From assembly GCF_040412425.1 (NCBI RefSeq), contig NC_089781.1, positions 48,448,203-48,512,202 of the forward strand: a stretch of 64,000 nucleotides of DNA. Direction: 5' to 3'. Below, piece after piece: positions 43,714-52,035 of this stretch; within the stretch, counting starts at the first letter, position 1; the number at the start of each line of letters is the position of its first letter. The notes under the pieces are model-generated. The model did not search any database, was not told the origin of the DNA, and worked only from the letters and a program-made list of their open reading frames with translations. The DNA comes from Macrobrachium rosenbergii. Lineage: Eukaryota; Arthropoda; Malacostraca; Decapoda; Palaemonidae. The position numbers were made by a program, and so were the translations under genes.

Positions 43714-43921
43714 TACAGGCAGTCCCCAGTTTACGATCAGTCCGGCTTACGACATTCCGAGGTTACGACGCTTTTCAAATATATTCATCAGAAATTATTT
43801 CCCGGTTTACTACACGTTCCGGGGTTACGACACGTCGTACGCTGATCAATCAGAAGAAGCATGGCTCCAAAACAGCAGAATAATAAAAATTGGGAGGTTT
43901 TTTTTATGAAAAAGGTCAATA

Positions 43922-44266
43922 AAAAGGGATTTTGACAAAGGAAAAATCTATTTCTGGGGGAAGACCTGTGTCACCCAGTGAAATTGGTTCCAATTAGCAC
44001 ATTTCTAGGTTTAAGACTGCTATATATACCAGAGAAAAAAAGCTATGTAGGATGCTGGAGTTACTACCTCCAGTTCGAACATCTCATACAGATGTCGGTA
44101 TATACCGGGGGTGAGCTATTACGCTTCCACAGGCCTTCATCCAACAGACTTCTCAATTCTCAAAGACCCAAATTGGATGAGCCGTTACAAACTTGCAACT
44201 CGGAATACTCACCTGACCGCCAAGTAGGCGTCATCACGAGACTGACACATCATTCCAAATTTAGCC
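43922..44266 (-). repeat. Right inverted terminal repeat of DIRS copy 1
   Basis: From about 43,951 to 44,266 it matches the reverse complement of 51,565-51,878 almost base for base (a few substitutions, e.g. in CCTTCATCCAACAG). It carries about 30 extra outer bases (GGGATTTTGACAAAGG..) absent from the left repeat. A right repeat slightly longer than the left is known in DIRS-1. Its first 60 bases are perfectly complementary to 44,316-44,375. Confidence 0.93.
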
Positions 44267-44315
44267 CCTACCAAGCTGAGTATTTCACCCGACAGGGGAA
44301 AAAACGAGGGGTGGG

Positions 44316-44403
44316 TCACTGGGTGACACAGGTCTTCCCCCAGAAATAGATTTTTCCTTTGTCAAAATCCCTTTTCTGGGTCGACCTGTGTCAGCCAGTG
44401 AAA
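44316..44403 (-). repeat. Internal complementary region of DIRS copy 1
   Basis: 44,316-44,375 is the exact complement of the outer 60 bases of the right repeat (43,922-43,981). 44,373-44,403 is the exact complement of the outer 31 bases of the left repeat (51,848-51,878). The two overlap by three T residues, marking the circle junction. In the DIRS model this block templates completion of both ends of the circular cDNA. It defines the element ends to the base. Confidence 0.94.
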
Positions 44404-44773
44404 TAGTAACAGAGAATTAACTATACGAGAGCTTGGTGGCCCGCCTCAGAGAGTACACAAACGGAGCTAAAATAAAACATTTAAAGAAAACTTCACTGTG
44501 TTTTAATACAGACAATTCAAACATTATCACAAAAATAGGATTCAGAGGCACACAGGTAAAAAATTTCATAAATACACAGTAAAATTTTGAGGTACTCAGA
44601 TAAAAATTTTTGAATACTAGGTATTAATCCAACTAGTATACTTAAGGCTAACAAAATAAATGACAATGAGGCATTGTGGAAATAAATGGGCTAGGCTAAG
44701 GGGCAGAACTGACCCAATGGAAGACGCAGGGCAAGCAGGTGAGACAGGGGGTCAGGGATTAAATTCATATAAA

Positions 44774-46006
44774 CTAAACTTGGGTTGGACCAGAGGGGAC
44801 CACACCACCCACTGCAACTGTGGAAAATTTAAGGGCCTCTAAAGACTTAAGATAGTGGCGTTTAAATACTTTTGGTGATTTCCAACCTGTATATTTCTTA
44901 AGTTCACCAAAATTCATATAATGAAAAAAGTTAGTGGAAGTGGCCACCGCACGAACATCATGGACCTTAGGTACTGATTCCGGATTTGCTTGCTTAATGA
45001 AATAAAGAATTTGCTGTCTGATGGCTTTGAGTGCGATATTGCCCCCCCCTTCCCTGACAAAAAGGGGACCCGAAGTTCTATTAGAGGTCCTATCTAAGTA
45101 AGCCCTTAAAGTATTGACTGGGCAAAGAGATAAATCTTGTGGAAGAGGGACAATCTTCCAAGGAGACCACCTATTCTGCGGGTCTTTGTTCTTTGCTAAA
45201 AAACTAGGATCTGGGGGTAACAGAACTTCACCTGACGGGAGGAAATCAACATGATTAGATTCTCTAGAAAGAGCAGACAGTTCAGAAATTCTAGCCCCTG
45301 AGGCTAGACTTACTAAGAACAGAGTTTTCCTCAGCAGACTCGGATATGAACATGAAAGATTATCAGTGTCTGATGCCAACCTAAGAACATCATTTAAGTA
45401 CCAGGAGACCGTGTGTGGACGGGTTGCTGGTCTAAGGCGCGCACATGCTCTAGGAATAGATGAAAAATATGAGTCTGAAAGATTAATATTAAAGCCATGT
45501 AAAAATATTCTTTTTAAAGGAGATTTAGTTGTAGTAACGGTACTAGAAGCCAGACCCTTCTCGAATAATGACCTAAAGAAAGAGATTGCTAGGTTCGTGG
45601 TCATCTCATGAGCATTTGATTCTCTCAGAAACAAGGCTAATTTCTTAACTGCCGAGTCATACTGCCTGAGGGTAGATTCTCTTTTATCCGACTCAATAAA
45701 TAATATATTAAGAGGGTCAATTTTGGCATCTTTAAGCGCTGCGTATTTCATGAAATCCATAAAGTTAGGGCACTGAGAATTCTTGAGGAAGCTGACACAA
45801 TCTGAGTTTGTACTATTTGTGTTAACTGTGGGTTGGGGATAGGTCTGGGAGTGAGCTTCAACTCTAGAAGTAAGGGAAACCAACTGCTTTTGGGCCAGTT
45901 GGGTGCCACCAGTGCTACTCGGCCTCTGAATGATCTCAGTTTGTGCAAAACTTTCATCAGCAAATTTACCGGGGGAAACAGATAGACCCTTTGCCACCTG
46001 TTCCAA
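44774..46006 (-). CDS. DIRS tyrosine recombinase (copy 1)
   Basis: The longest open recombinase frame in the window, about 410 codons from a TTG; the true start is unknown because the frame is open upstream, overlapping the end of the RT polyprotein. It integrates circular DIRS cDNA by a covalent tyrosine intermediate. Catalytic signature visible: Arg239 in SLASGARISEL, His349 and Arg352 in VHDVRAVATS, Tyr385 in FKRHYL. An N-terminal SAM-like DNA-binding part is suggested by LRQYDSAVKKLALFLRE and MTTNLAISFFRSL. Family markers PSFLAKN, LCPVNTLRAYLD and YTGWKSPKVF are present. No stop or shift is seen, so this protein could be functional if expressed. Confidence 0.93.
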   Translation of the reverse strand: MEQVAKGLSVSPGKFADESFAQTEIIQRPSSTGGTQLAQKQLVSLTSRVEAHSQTYPQPTVNTNSTNSDCVSFLKNSQCPNFMDFMKYAALKDAKIDPLNILFIESDKRESTLRQYDSAVKKLALFLRESNAHEMTTNLAISFFRSLFEKGLASSTVTTTKSPLKRIFLHGFNINLSDSYFSSIPRACARLRPATRPHTVSWYLNDVLRLASDTDNLSCSYPSLLRKTLFLVSLASGARISELSALSRESNHVDFLPSGEVLLPPDPSFLAKNKDPQNRWSPWKIVPLPQDLSLCPVNTLRAYLDRTSNRTSGPLFVREGGGNIALKAIRQQILYFIKQANPESVPKVHDVRAVATSTNFFHYMNFGELKKYTGWKSPKVFKRHYLKSLEALKFSTVAVGGVVPSGPTQV

Positions 46007-46929
46007 TCGATTGTCATTGCATCTGTGGCATAAGCCAGAGGATCCAGATTGGGAGCAACGTAACAGGGAAGCTTGTGGTTACTCTCTGTGGCAAACAGGT
46101 CTACCTGGAGACCCGGTACCTGAAGACAAATCCAAGCGAACGACTTCTTGTCTAGAGACCACTCCGACTCCAGAGGGGTTGTCCTGGAAAGTGAGTCTGC
46201 AATGACATTCCGGACACCTGCCAGATGGGTGGCTGACAGATGCCAACAATGTTTCCTTGCTAAGGAGAAAATCGTGATCATCACTTGATTGATATGACCT
46301 GACTTGGAGCCTCCTCTGTTCAGGCAGTGTACTATAACTGCATTGTCTAGTACCAACCTGATGTGAATCTGTCTGGCGGGGCGAAGTTTCTTTAGCGTTA
46401 GGAACACCGCCATGGCTTCTAGGATGTTTATGTGGAACTGGCGGAACACTGTTGACCACGTTCCTTGGACTTTTCCGTGTTGGGAGTATCCCCCCCAACC
46501 GCTCATGGAGGCGTCTGTATGTACCACGAGAGATGGAGGGGGAAATTGGAGAGGCACTGATCTTGACAAGCTCTTGATTGTCGACCAAGGGCGAAGTCTT
46601 TTCCTCAAGATCTGGGGGATCAGAGAAAGTTTGTCTCTGCTCCGCCTGTTGGCTCGTTTCTGCCAAACCCTGTTTATGTCTTTCAGTTTGCTTTTCAGCA
46701 GCAAGTCTGTCACCGAAGCAAACTGAAGAGAGCCGAGTATCCTCTCCTGAGTACGCCGGGAGGCATGCTTGTTTCTGAGGAACTGTCTGGTAGCTTTGGC
46801 TATTTCTTTTCTCTTGGCTGGTGGAAAAGACAGTTTGTGAGTGCTGAGGTCCCAATGAATCCCTAGCCACTGGAATTGAGCTGCTGGGACTAAGCGTGAT
46901 TCCTTCCTGTTTATTTGGAAACTGAGGTA
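45748..46929 (-). CDS. DIRS RNase H plus methyltransferase-like region (copy 1, downstream of frameshift)
   Basis: Continuation of the RT polyprotein in the next frame. Begins with the RT thumb (FQINRKESRLVPAAQFQWLG, RTQERILGSLQFASVTDLLL), then RNase H: VHTDASMSGWGGY (Asp), NILEAMAVFLTL (Glu), LVLDNAVIVHCLNRGGS (Asp), NVIADSLSR. The C-terminal part (VDLFATESNHKLPCYV, DPLAYATDAMTIDW, LFPPVNLLMKVLHKL, VALVAPNWPKSSWFPLLL) corresponds in position and pattern to the Dam-methyltransferase-like domain of DIRS polyproteins; where an N/D-PP-Y/F motif would be catalytic, this copy has FPPVN. The last ~260 bases overlap the recombinase gene in another frame. Confidence 0.87.
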   Translation of the reverse strand, partial: YLSFQINRKESRLVPAAQFQWLGIHWDLSTHKLSFPPAKRKEIAKATRQFLRNKHASRRTQERILGSLQFASVTDLLLKSKLKDINRVWQKRANRRSRDKLSLIPQILRKRLRPWSTIKSLSRSVPLQFPPPSLVVHTDASMSGWGGYSQHGKVQGTWSTVFRQFHINILEAMAVFLTLKKLRPARQIHIRLVLDNAVIVHCLNRGGSKSGHINQVMITIFSLARKHCWHLSATHLAGVRNVIADSLSRTTPLESEWSLDKKSFAWICLQVPGLQVDLFATESNHKLPCYVAPNLDPLAYATDAMTIDWNRWQRVYLFPPVNLLMKVLHKLRSFRGRVALVAPNWPKSSWFPLLLELKLTPRPIPNPQLTQIVQTQIVSASSRILSALTLWIS

Positions 46930-46932
46930 TTT

Positions 46933-47743
46933 CCAAAAAATTGATAACTATATTGGTTGCTCTTTGACACTCTTTGGCATTGGGTGCCCAAATGATCCAA
47001 TCGTCCAGATACGCAGCCAACATGATCCCTTGGGACCGCAGCTCTTGAACGACTGTCTCTGCCAGTTTGGTAAAAATTCGGGGTGCGATGTTGAGCCCGA
47101 ATGGCATGACCCTGAAGGAGTAGGCTTGTTTTCCTAGTCTGAATCCCAGGTAAGGGGAGAAGTTTCTCGCAATAGGGACGTGATAATAAGCGTCTGTAAG
47201 ATCTATAGAGGTGGTGACGGCCCCACGAGGAAGTAGGGTCCGTACCTGTGAGATTGTAAGCATGCGGAATTTGTCGCATTGAATGAATGAATTGAGGTGG
47301 GACAGGTCCAGAATTACTCTCCGCTTGTCTGAGTCCTTCTTCGGAACACTGAACAGACGGCCTTGAAATTTCAAGTGTCTGACTTTCCTTATTGCATTCT
47401 TCTGCAGGAGTTCTTCTGCAAAGTCCTGTAAGTCCTGGGAAGGGTGTTTAAGGAACCTGATTGGTGGGGGAGGTCCCTTGCACCAGCTCCAACCCAGTCC
47501 TTTCGAGACTATGCTGTGGGCCCATGGGCTGAAGGCCCAACGGTCCCTGAAGAGGTACAATCTCCCTCCTACCTGGGGTGCCTCATTGATTAGGGGAAGG
47601 TCTGCTACTTTTGGTCCCGCGGCCTCCCCTTCCTCGTGAGAGGGGCCTGGATGGTGCTCTACCTCTGCAGGTAGCTCTAGCCCTGCTTCCTCTTGCAAAT
47701 CTGTTATAGCCTCGAAATGTCCCCGAGCTTTCAAATGAAGCAT
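46933..47743 (-). CDS. DIRS reverse transcriptase (copy 1, to the frameshift)
   Basis: Starts at an ATG that overlaps the Gag tail in another frame. Domains: VGGRLYLFRDRWAFSPWAHS leader, FAEELLQKNAIRKV, KFQGRLFSVPKKDSDKRRVI (fingers), SIDLTDAYYHVPI (motif A Asp), YSFRVMPFGLNIAPRIFTKL (motif B), and AAYLDDWIIW with the Asp pair at residues 247-248 (motif C). An extra A in the GGAAAT run at 46,930-46,932 shifts the frame; copy 2 has no shift here (LESLGFQ versus LE|YLSFQ). Apart from that lesion the enzyme looks intact. It copies element RNA into cDNA, probably in the nucleus. Confidence 0.93.
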
Positions 47744-48092
47744 TGAAAGCTGGGGACGTCACGAAGTTGGTGTAGCGGAAGCATGTTGACTCGGCTGCAC
47801 CAAAACGAACTGCTGTTGGGGTTGCGCCTTAGATGTGGAGGGCTGCCCGACCTGAGAAACCGGGACAGCCTGAAGCACAGTCGGGGCTTGAGGTCTCTTA
47901 AAGCCCTGGAACCTCCTAAACCTCTTCCCTTTAGGTTGAGGGCCGGAGGTCTCGGAAAACTTCCTCTTAAAAGGAAGGCCCCAACGAGAATGAAGACTTT
48001 GGTTGGCTCTAGTAGCTTCAGCCATAACTGCATTAACCTCATCCTCCGGAAAGAGATTAGGTCCCCAGATAGAACTTTTTATTAGCCTGTTA
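47583..48092 (-). pseudogene. Gag C-terminal basic tail (copy 1), cut off by a stop and a shift
   Basis: Directly after the Gag stop, in the same frame, the sequence continues PNRLIKSSIWGP, NAVMAEATRANQSL, PFKRKFSETSGPQ, GQPSTSKAQPQQQFVLVQPSQ, as in copy 2. One missing T near 47,765 shifts the frame; in the corrected register it runs through RGSRARATCRGRAPS, then PLSRGRGGRG and ends SPNQ at 47,583. The Arg/Gly tail would serve as a nucleic-acid-binding domain, replacing a zinc-knuckle nucleocapsid. From 47,743 it overlaps the RT frame. Confidence 0.75.
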
Positions 48093-48094
48093 GG

Positions 48095-49672
48095 TTATGT
48101 CTGATAGTGGTCTCCGTAAAGATGTTTTCTGCAAATTTGTCTGGCTACAACAAAGTCGTAAAGACCTGACTGGAAGGAAGCCAGAAAGGACTTTGTAACC
48201 ACCTGAAACAAGGGCTCGTCATGATAGGCTAGAGCTGTTACTTCAGACATAGTGACTGCGTGCAGGGAATGACCTAACCTGCACCTGGTTTCAAATTCTG
48301 TTTTGAGCAAAGGTTCCGGAATTCGAGGAAGATGCTCACTGAACAAGGCGGAGGCACACTCAGGATCAAGCTTCCCTACTGTAAAAGTCGCCAGAGCTCC
48401 CAACCAACACTCTGAGTCTCCGGGAAAAAGGAGAGAGGTGGATTCCGTTTCCCGGAGCTGAGGCATAGGCTTGCCATCCAAACCTGCTTGGAGAGTCAAC
48501 TCCGCAATTTTAGTAATGCAAGGAGTCGGAATGGCATCGCCAGTAGAGAACATTGTGAAAGACCCTTTAAAAGGAGTGAGCTTAGTGTTTTCGCACTCCC
48601 AACTAGTGAGAGCGCGCAACAGAGTAGATTGAACCTGATCCTTTGGGAAGATAATCATCTCCTTAGGGACCTTGTCAGACCTAACCCAGGCTACTTCCGT
48701 TAGCCTGGCGAAACCTGGATAGGGGGGAACTAAGTCGGGCGGGAAGAACTCCAGTTCCTCCAAGCGACGGGTGCCTAAACCTTCAATGGTCAAGGTGTCA
48801 TTATGTAAGGGAGCATGTAAAGCCAGACGCCATGGGTTCCCTTTATCGAAGGGAGGTAGTCTGGAGGCATCCGGGACAACATGGGACTGGGGCGTTGCTC
48901 CGGACTGGATGAACCCGGAAATCAGACTTTCTTGGGCTTCCACTTTCTCCGTCAAAGATTGCATAGACTCTTCGGAAGACTTCAGGCTTGAAGCAATATC
49001 ACCAAGCTTAGCGTCAACTTTAGAGTCGATCTTCTCCATCAAGCGAATTATGAAGGCCTCAGAATCAAAGTCAGGCAAAGACTTAGCCTTCGAAATTCTG
49101 GATCTTGACTCCTTATGAGAGGGAGCAGCCTTAATTATTGGTGATACCGGTTTGGGAACCGGAGATGACAGAGAGGGATGCCATTGAGATTTAGAAGGTT
49201 TTGAAGAATCTTTCTTTTTCTGTGTTTTAACCTTGGGCCTGACAGATTGAGATCTGTCCCCAAGGTTGGCTGGATTCGGGAAACCCTGGAAAGAAGAGGA
49301 TGAAGAAGGTGAATTAAGAGATGGAACACACAAACCAACCCCGCCTGTCTCACTTACCACCCTACCTTCAACCTGATGGACGTCAACTTCGACAATCATG
49401 GGTTCTGAATGTAAATTAATAGCCGCCACCTCTTCCGCTACTTCTCCGCACAGGGCGTCGTCTTGGGAGGATTGAGTATCCAGCCGAATCTTTTCGATGA
49501 TCGGCGCAGCTAAGTCCTTTGGTAAGGCGGCAAAAATCCGGGCACCAGGGTAAAGGAGATTACAAACCTCCTCTGAAAGGATGTACGGTTTACCGGCTGC
49601 CACATTCCTCCCGAATCCGCCGACCCAGAACTTCAAAGACGACAGTGCAGCAGAGCGGATTACAGGTTTAGT
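48095..49672 (-). CDS. DIRS Gag, long exon (copy 1)
   Basis: 525 codons. The exon start is set by the acceptor TCTTCCAG|ACT at 49,673 and continues the 57-codon upstream exon in phase 0. The protein opens with FWVGGFGRNVAAGKPYILSEE and a VCNLLYPGARIFAALPKDLAAPII segment, followed by a Ser/Lys/Pro-rich linker (coiled-coil-like LMEKIDSKVDAKLGDI). It then has the conserved core FDKGNPWRLALHAP, LGTRRLEELEFFPPDL, PPYPGFARLTEVAWVRSDKV, and a helical C part (DEPLFQVVTKSFLASF, YDFVVARQICRKH). The TAA at 48,095 interrupts a reading frame that copy 2 carries further; small deletions beside it (an ACTATCAGACAT block matching ACCATAAGACAT of copy 2) suggest mutation. Structural protein of the element's particle or RNP. 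Confidence 0.88.
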   Translation of the reverse strand, partial: TKPVIRSAALSSLKFWVGGFGRNVAAGKPYILSEEVCNLLYPGARIFAALPKDLAAPIIEKIRLDTQSSQDDALCGEVAEEVAAINLHSEPMIVEVDVHQVEGRVVSETGGVGLCVPSLNSPSSSSSFQGFPNPANLGDRSQSVRPKVKTQKKKDSSKPSKSQWHPSLSSPVPKPVSPIIKAAPSHKESRSRISKAKSLPDFDSEAFIIRLMEKIDSKVDAKLGDIASSLKSSEESMQSLTEKVEAQESLISGFIQSGATPQSHVVPDASRLPPFDKGNPWRLALHAPLHNDTLTIEGLGTRRLEELEFFPPDLVPPYPGFARLTEVAWVRSDKVPKEMIIFPKDQVQSTLLRALTSWECENTKLTPFKGSFTMFSTGDAIPTPCITKIAELTLQAGLDGKPMPQLRETESTSLLFPGDSECWLGALATFTVGKLDPECASALFSEHLPRIPEPLLKTEFETRCRLGHSLHAVTMSEVTALAYHDEPLFQVVTKSFLASFQSGLYDFVVARQICRKHLYGDHYQT

Positions 49673-49777
49673 CTGGAAGAGAAGGCGGAGTTAATAAAAA
49701 ATCCCTCCTGAAAGGAAGAGCTATAAGAGGTAATATAATCGAAGGAGACTACAATTTAGTCGACTCTCGACACTTAC

Positions 49778-49948
49778 CGATTCATCGGACGCCAGTCCGT
49801 AAAGGGCGTAACAAATCTCGCACCCTTCTGGGTGCCAAACGATTCCATCTCCAACATGAACTGCACAGCCAGAGTGGGAGCGGCACACTTCGTGACCGAA
49901 CGATTGATGGAGAATGGCTGAGCACCCAGGTTCTTCACAACGTACCAT
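49778..49948 (-). CDS. 57-codon Cys/His-rich exon spliced to Gag (copy 1)
   Basis: Starts with ATG right after an acceptor-like CTTCCTACTTACAG and ends at TCG|GTAAGT; the intron to the Gag exon is 105 nt (49,777-49,673), phase 0. Encodes CEEPGC, GHEVCRSHSGCAV, IVWHPEGCEICYALY. Cys at 4, 9, 22, 28, 43, 46 and His at 14, 19, 25, 39 are all conserved in the copy 2 exon of identical length (59,252-59,422); 39 of 57 residues are identical by hand count, with many silent third-position differences. That implies selection on the protein. A zinc-binding module is the natural inference; I cannot name a known family. Confidence 0.75.
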
Positions 49949-51564
49949 CTGTAAGTAGGAAGATGGTAAATGAGCACCATAGGAGTAGGCACCGCCGGAA
50001 TAAGACCGGCGGCGAGAGGGATTGTTAATAACGTAAAATTAATACAAGGCAAAAAAGGGACGAATGTTTTTAAAATCATAAATAAGCGGAAACGTTATAA
50101 TATTCCGCCGTAGGGGTATGTAATGCTCCGCCGCCAGTCACTGATTTCGTTGTATATACATCATGGGAACGGAGTCCCCATGGCGGAGGGTGAAAGGAAA
50201 TACCTCTCCAACAACCGCGGTTAAAATCACCCTAGTGATAGAACAACGAAAAACAGGACTAGACCGGCGGAGATGAAAATAATAAAAACCCCGAATGTTA
50301 TCATGCATACACGGGTCAATGTTCGACACACAAGCTGCCAACTGGATAGACATTGGAAGCAAGTCTACGAAGCACCGCCCGGATGAAAAAGAGAGGGGTT
50401 AGTGATAGAAACCTGGCGGAACAACGACTGGTCGAGTGGGCAGCACTCTCCAGACGCTGACTATACCACCCAGGGGAGGGGGGGAAACCGAACAACGATG
50501 AGCGGCTAACCCACCCCCCCATACAGGGGGAAACGCACAGGTGACGTCACTAATCATATGACGAAAACTGAACTGCATACACGAGAGAGAAAGAGACCGT
50601 AGCCTACACTCCAACACCCAAGCTTTGGACTAGACAGGGGGCCAGTGGGGTATGCCACTGTAATGGGGAGAGAAGGACCAAGGTCCTAGCTCAGCCAGCC
50701 ACATAAGACTAGAACAAGCAGGGAGGGAGGAAAGTGAGGATTCCTCACGCTACAGGCACTCGTAAACAAGGCAAACCAAACCTCCCCAGCCTAATGGCTG
50801 AACGGGAGATAAAGGTAGCCTAACACCGTGTAAGAGAACAGCACGTCTAGCCTAAGGCTAAAAAACTATATCTAAGATAACAATTCAATAAAAAGATTCG
50901 AAAAAGGACAACATATAAAACACATATATAAAAGCATAAACGAATTGGCGAAAAGACAGGCCAAAACAGGCCGAAGCATCGGGCATAAGGATATCGTGTG
51001 TATCCCAAGATGGCCGTCAGAACACCAAAACGAATGCGAAACTTAATCTAAAAATATATAAGTCATCCTGCCTTGTAGAAAACAGCTAACATCATAAATA
51101 AATACTTCACACCAAGGAAAACATATTAAAGACTGGAGGGGAAGAGAACTGATAAAAGGGACCCAAATTCTATTGTCAGAAAATGGGAGACCCATGGCCT
51201 AAATGATAATGGATAGGCAAAAACACAATCTCGTCCCCAACCAGCACTCGATGCAAAGTAAAATACATTTTCTCCACACAGACTCCAAATTATATCGAGA
51301 CAAAATAATATAAAAAATGTTGAGATTGAAGATCAAAATGTAAGAGGCAAACATGGAGCATACGCTGCATATGGGGCAGCGCTGCAAAACACTTAAAACG
51401 AAAAATCGTAAGATAAAAACAAATTAAATTGCCTCTAAGACCAACAATCCAACCAGAATTAGTACTCAACTTAGATGGTGATAAAACCTCGGTGGAAGAC
51501 ATGATGAGCTGCCAAAAAGAAATTACGATTGCACACAAAACAGAACGCAGTGTAAACACGATCG
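49949..51564 (-). other. 5' region of DIRS copy 1 (untranslated / intronic)
   Basis: Between the Cys/His exon and the left terminal repeat. No long frame. An ATG at 51,502 (minus) opens MSSTEVLSPSKLSTNSGW; copy 2 has MSSSSF..MKLST at the equivalent distance from its terminal repeat (57,318), a possible short leader exon. Several pyrimidine-rich, splice-like sites are present. Confidence 0.5.
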
Positions 51565-51878
51565 CTGCTAAAATTGGAATGACGTGTCAGTCTCGTGATG
51601 ACGCCTACTTGGCGGTCGGGTGAGTATTCCGAGTTACAAGTTTGTAACGGCTCATCCAATTTGGGTCTTTGAGAATTGAGAAGTCTATTGGACGAAGGCC
51701 TGTGGAAGCGTAATAGCTCACCCCCGGTATATACCGACATCTGTATGAGATGTTCGAACTGGAGGTAGTAACTCCAGCATCCTACATAGCTTTTTTCTCT
51801 GGTATATATAGCAGTCTTAAACCTAGAAATGTGCTAATTGGAACCAATTTCACTGGCTGACACAGGTCGACCCAGAAA
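51565..51878 (-). repeat. Left inverted terminal repeat of DIRS copy 1
   Basis: Reverse complement of 43,951-44,266 with only a handful of differences. Outer end CCCAGAAA, the AAA being the junction trinucleotide. It includes the TATATA-containing segment GGTATATATAGCAG (about 51,802), which may be part of the element promoter, and a TTACTACCTCCAG-type hairpin shared with copy 2. Confidence 0.93.
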
Positions 51879-52035
51879 GTGTAGTTTACATCGTTGTTAA
51901 TACACCCAAAGCATTAAAACTAAGATTTTCTTAAGATTCTTGACGATTTTCGACGATTTTTCGGTTTATGATGATTTTTGGTTTCCGACGCATTGTAAAA
52001 ACCGAATCCCCGTTGTAAACCGGGGACTGCCTGTA

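Larger units (their letters stand above)
43922..51878 (-). mobile_element. DIRS-like retrotransposon, near-complete (copy 1)
   Basis: About 7.95 kb on the minus strand. Order in its sense: left terminal repeat, 5' region, Cys/His exon, Gag exon, Gag tail overlapping RT, RT, RNase H, methyltransferase-like region, overlapping tyrosine recombinase, internal complementary region, right terminal repeat. Inverted terminal repeats, a recombinase in place of a DDE integrase, and no target-site duplication define the DIRS order. Three A residues flank it on each side, as expected for recombinase crossover at a trinucleotide. It is inserted in a short pogo-like element. Lesions: a stop within Gag, one base lost in the Gag tail, one base gained in RT; the recombinase frame is open. 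Confidence 0.93.
43716..52033. mobile_element. pogo/Tigger-like short inverted-repeat element, split by DIRS copy 1
   Basis: The ends are CAGGCAGTCCCCAGTTTAC (43,716) and GTAAACCGGGGACTGCCTG (to 52,033): a 19-bp inverted repeat with one mismatch, flanked by TA on each side (43,714-43,715 and 52,034-52,035). TA duplication with CAG..CTG ends is typical of the Tc1/mariner-pogo superfamily. Without the DIRS insertion it is only about 365 bp (43,716-43,921 plus 51,876-52,033) with no coding capacity, so a MITE. The empty counterpart of its target is at 40,128-40,129. Confidence 0.85.

Noticed and set aside
43978..44349. 123-codon frame with a near-identical counterpart at 51,471-51,740
   Set aside because: Both frames are the two inverted terminal repeats of DIRS copy 1 read in the same sense; the similarity is repeat identity, not protein conservation.
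46412..46778. Forward-strand frames opposite the RNase H region
   Set aside because: Antisense shadows of the recognised minus-strand polyprotein.
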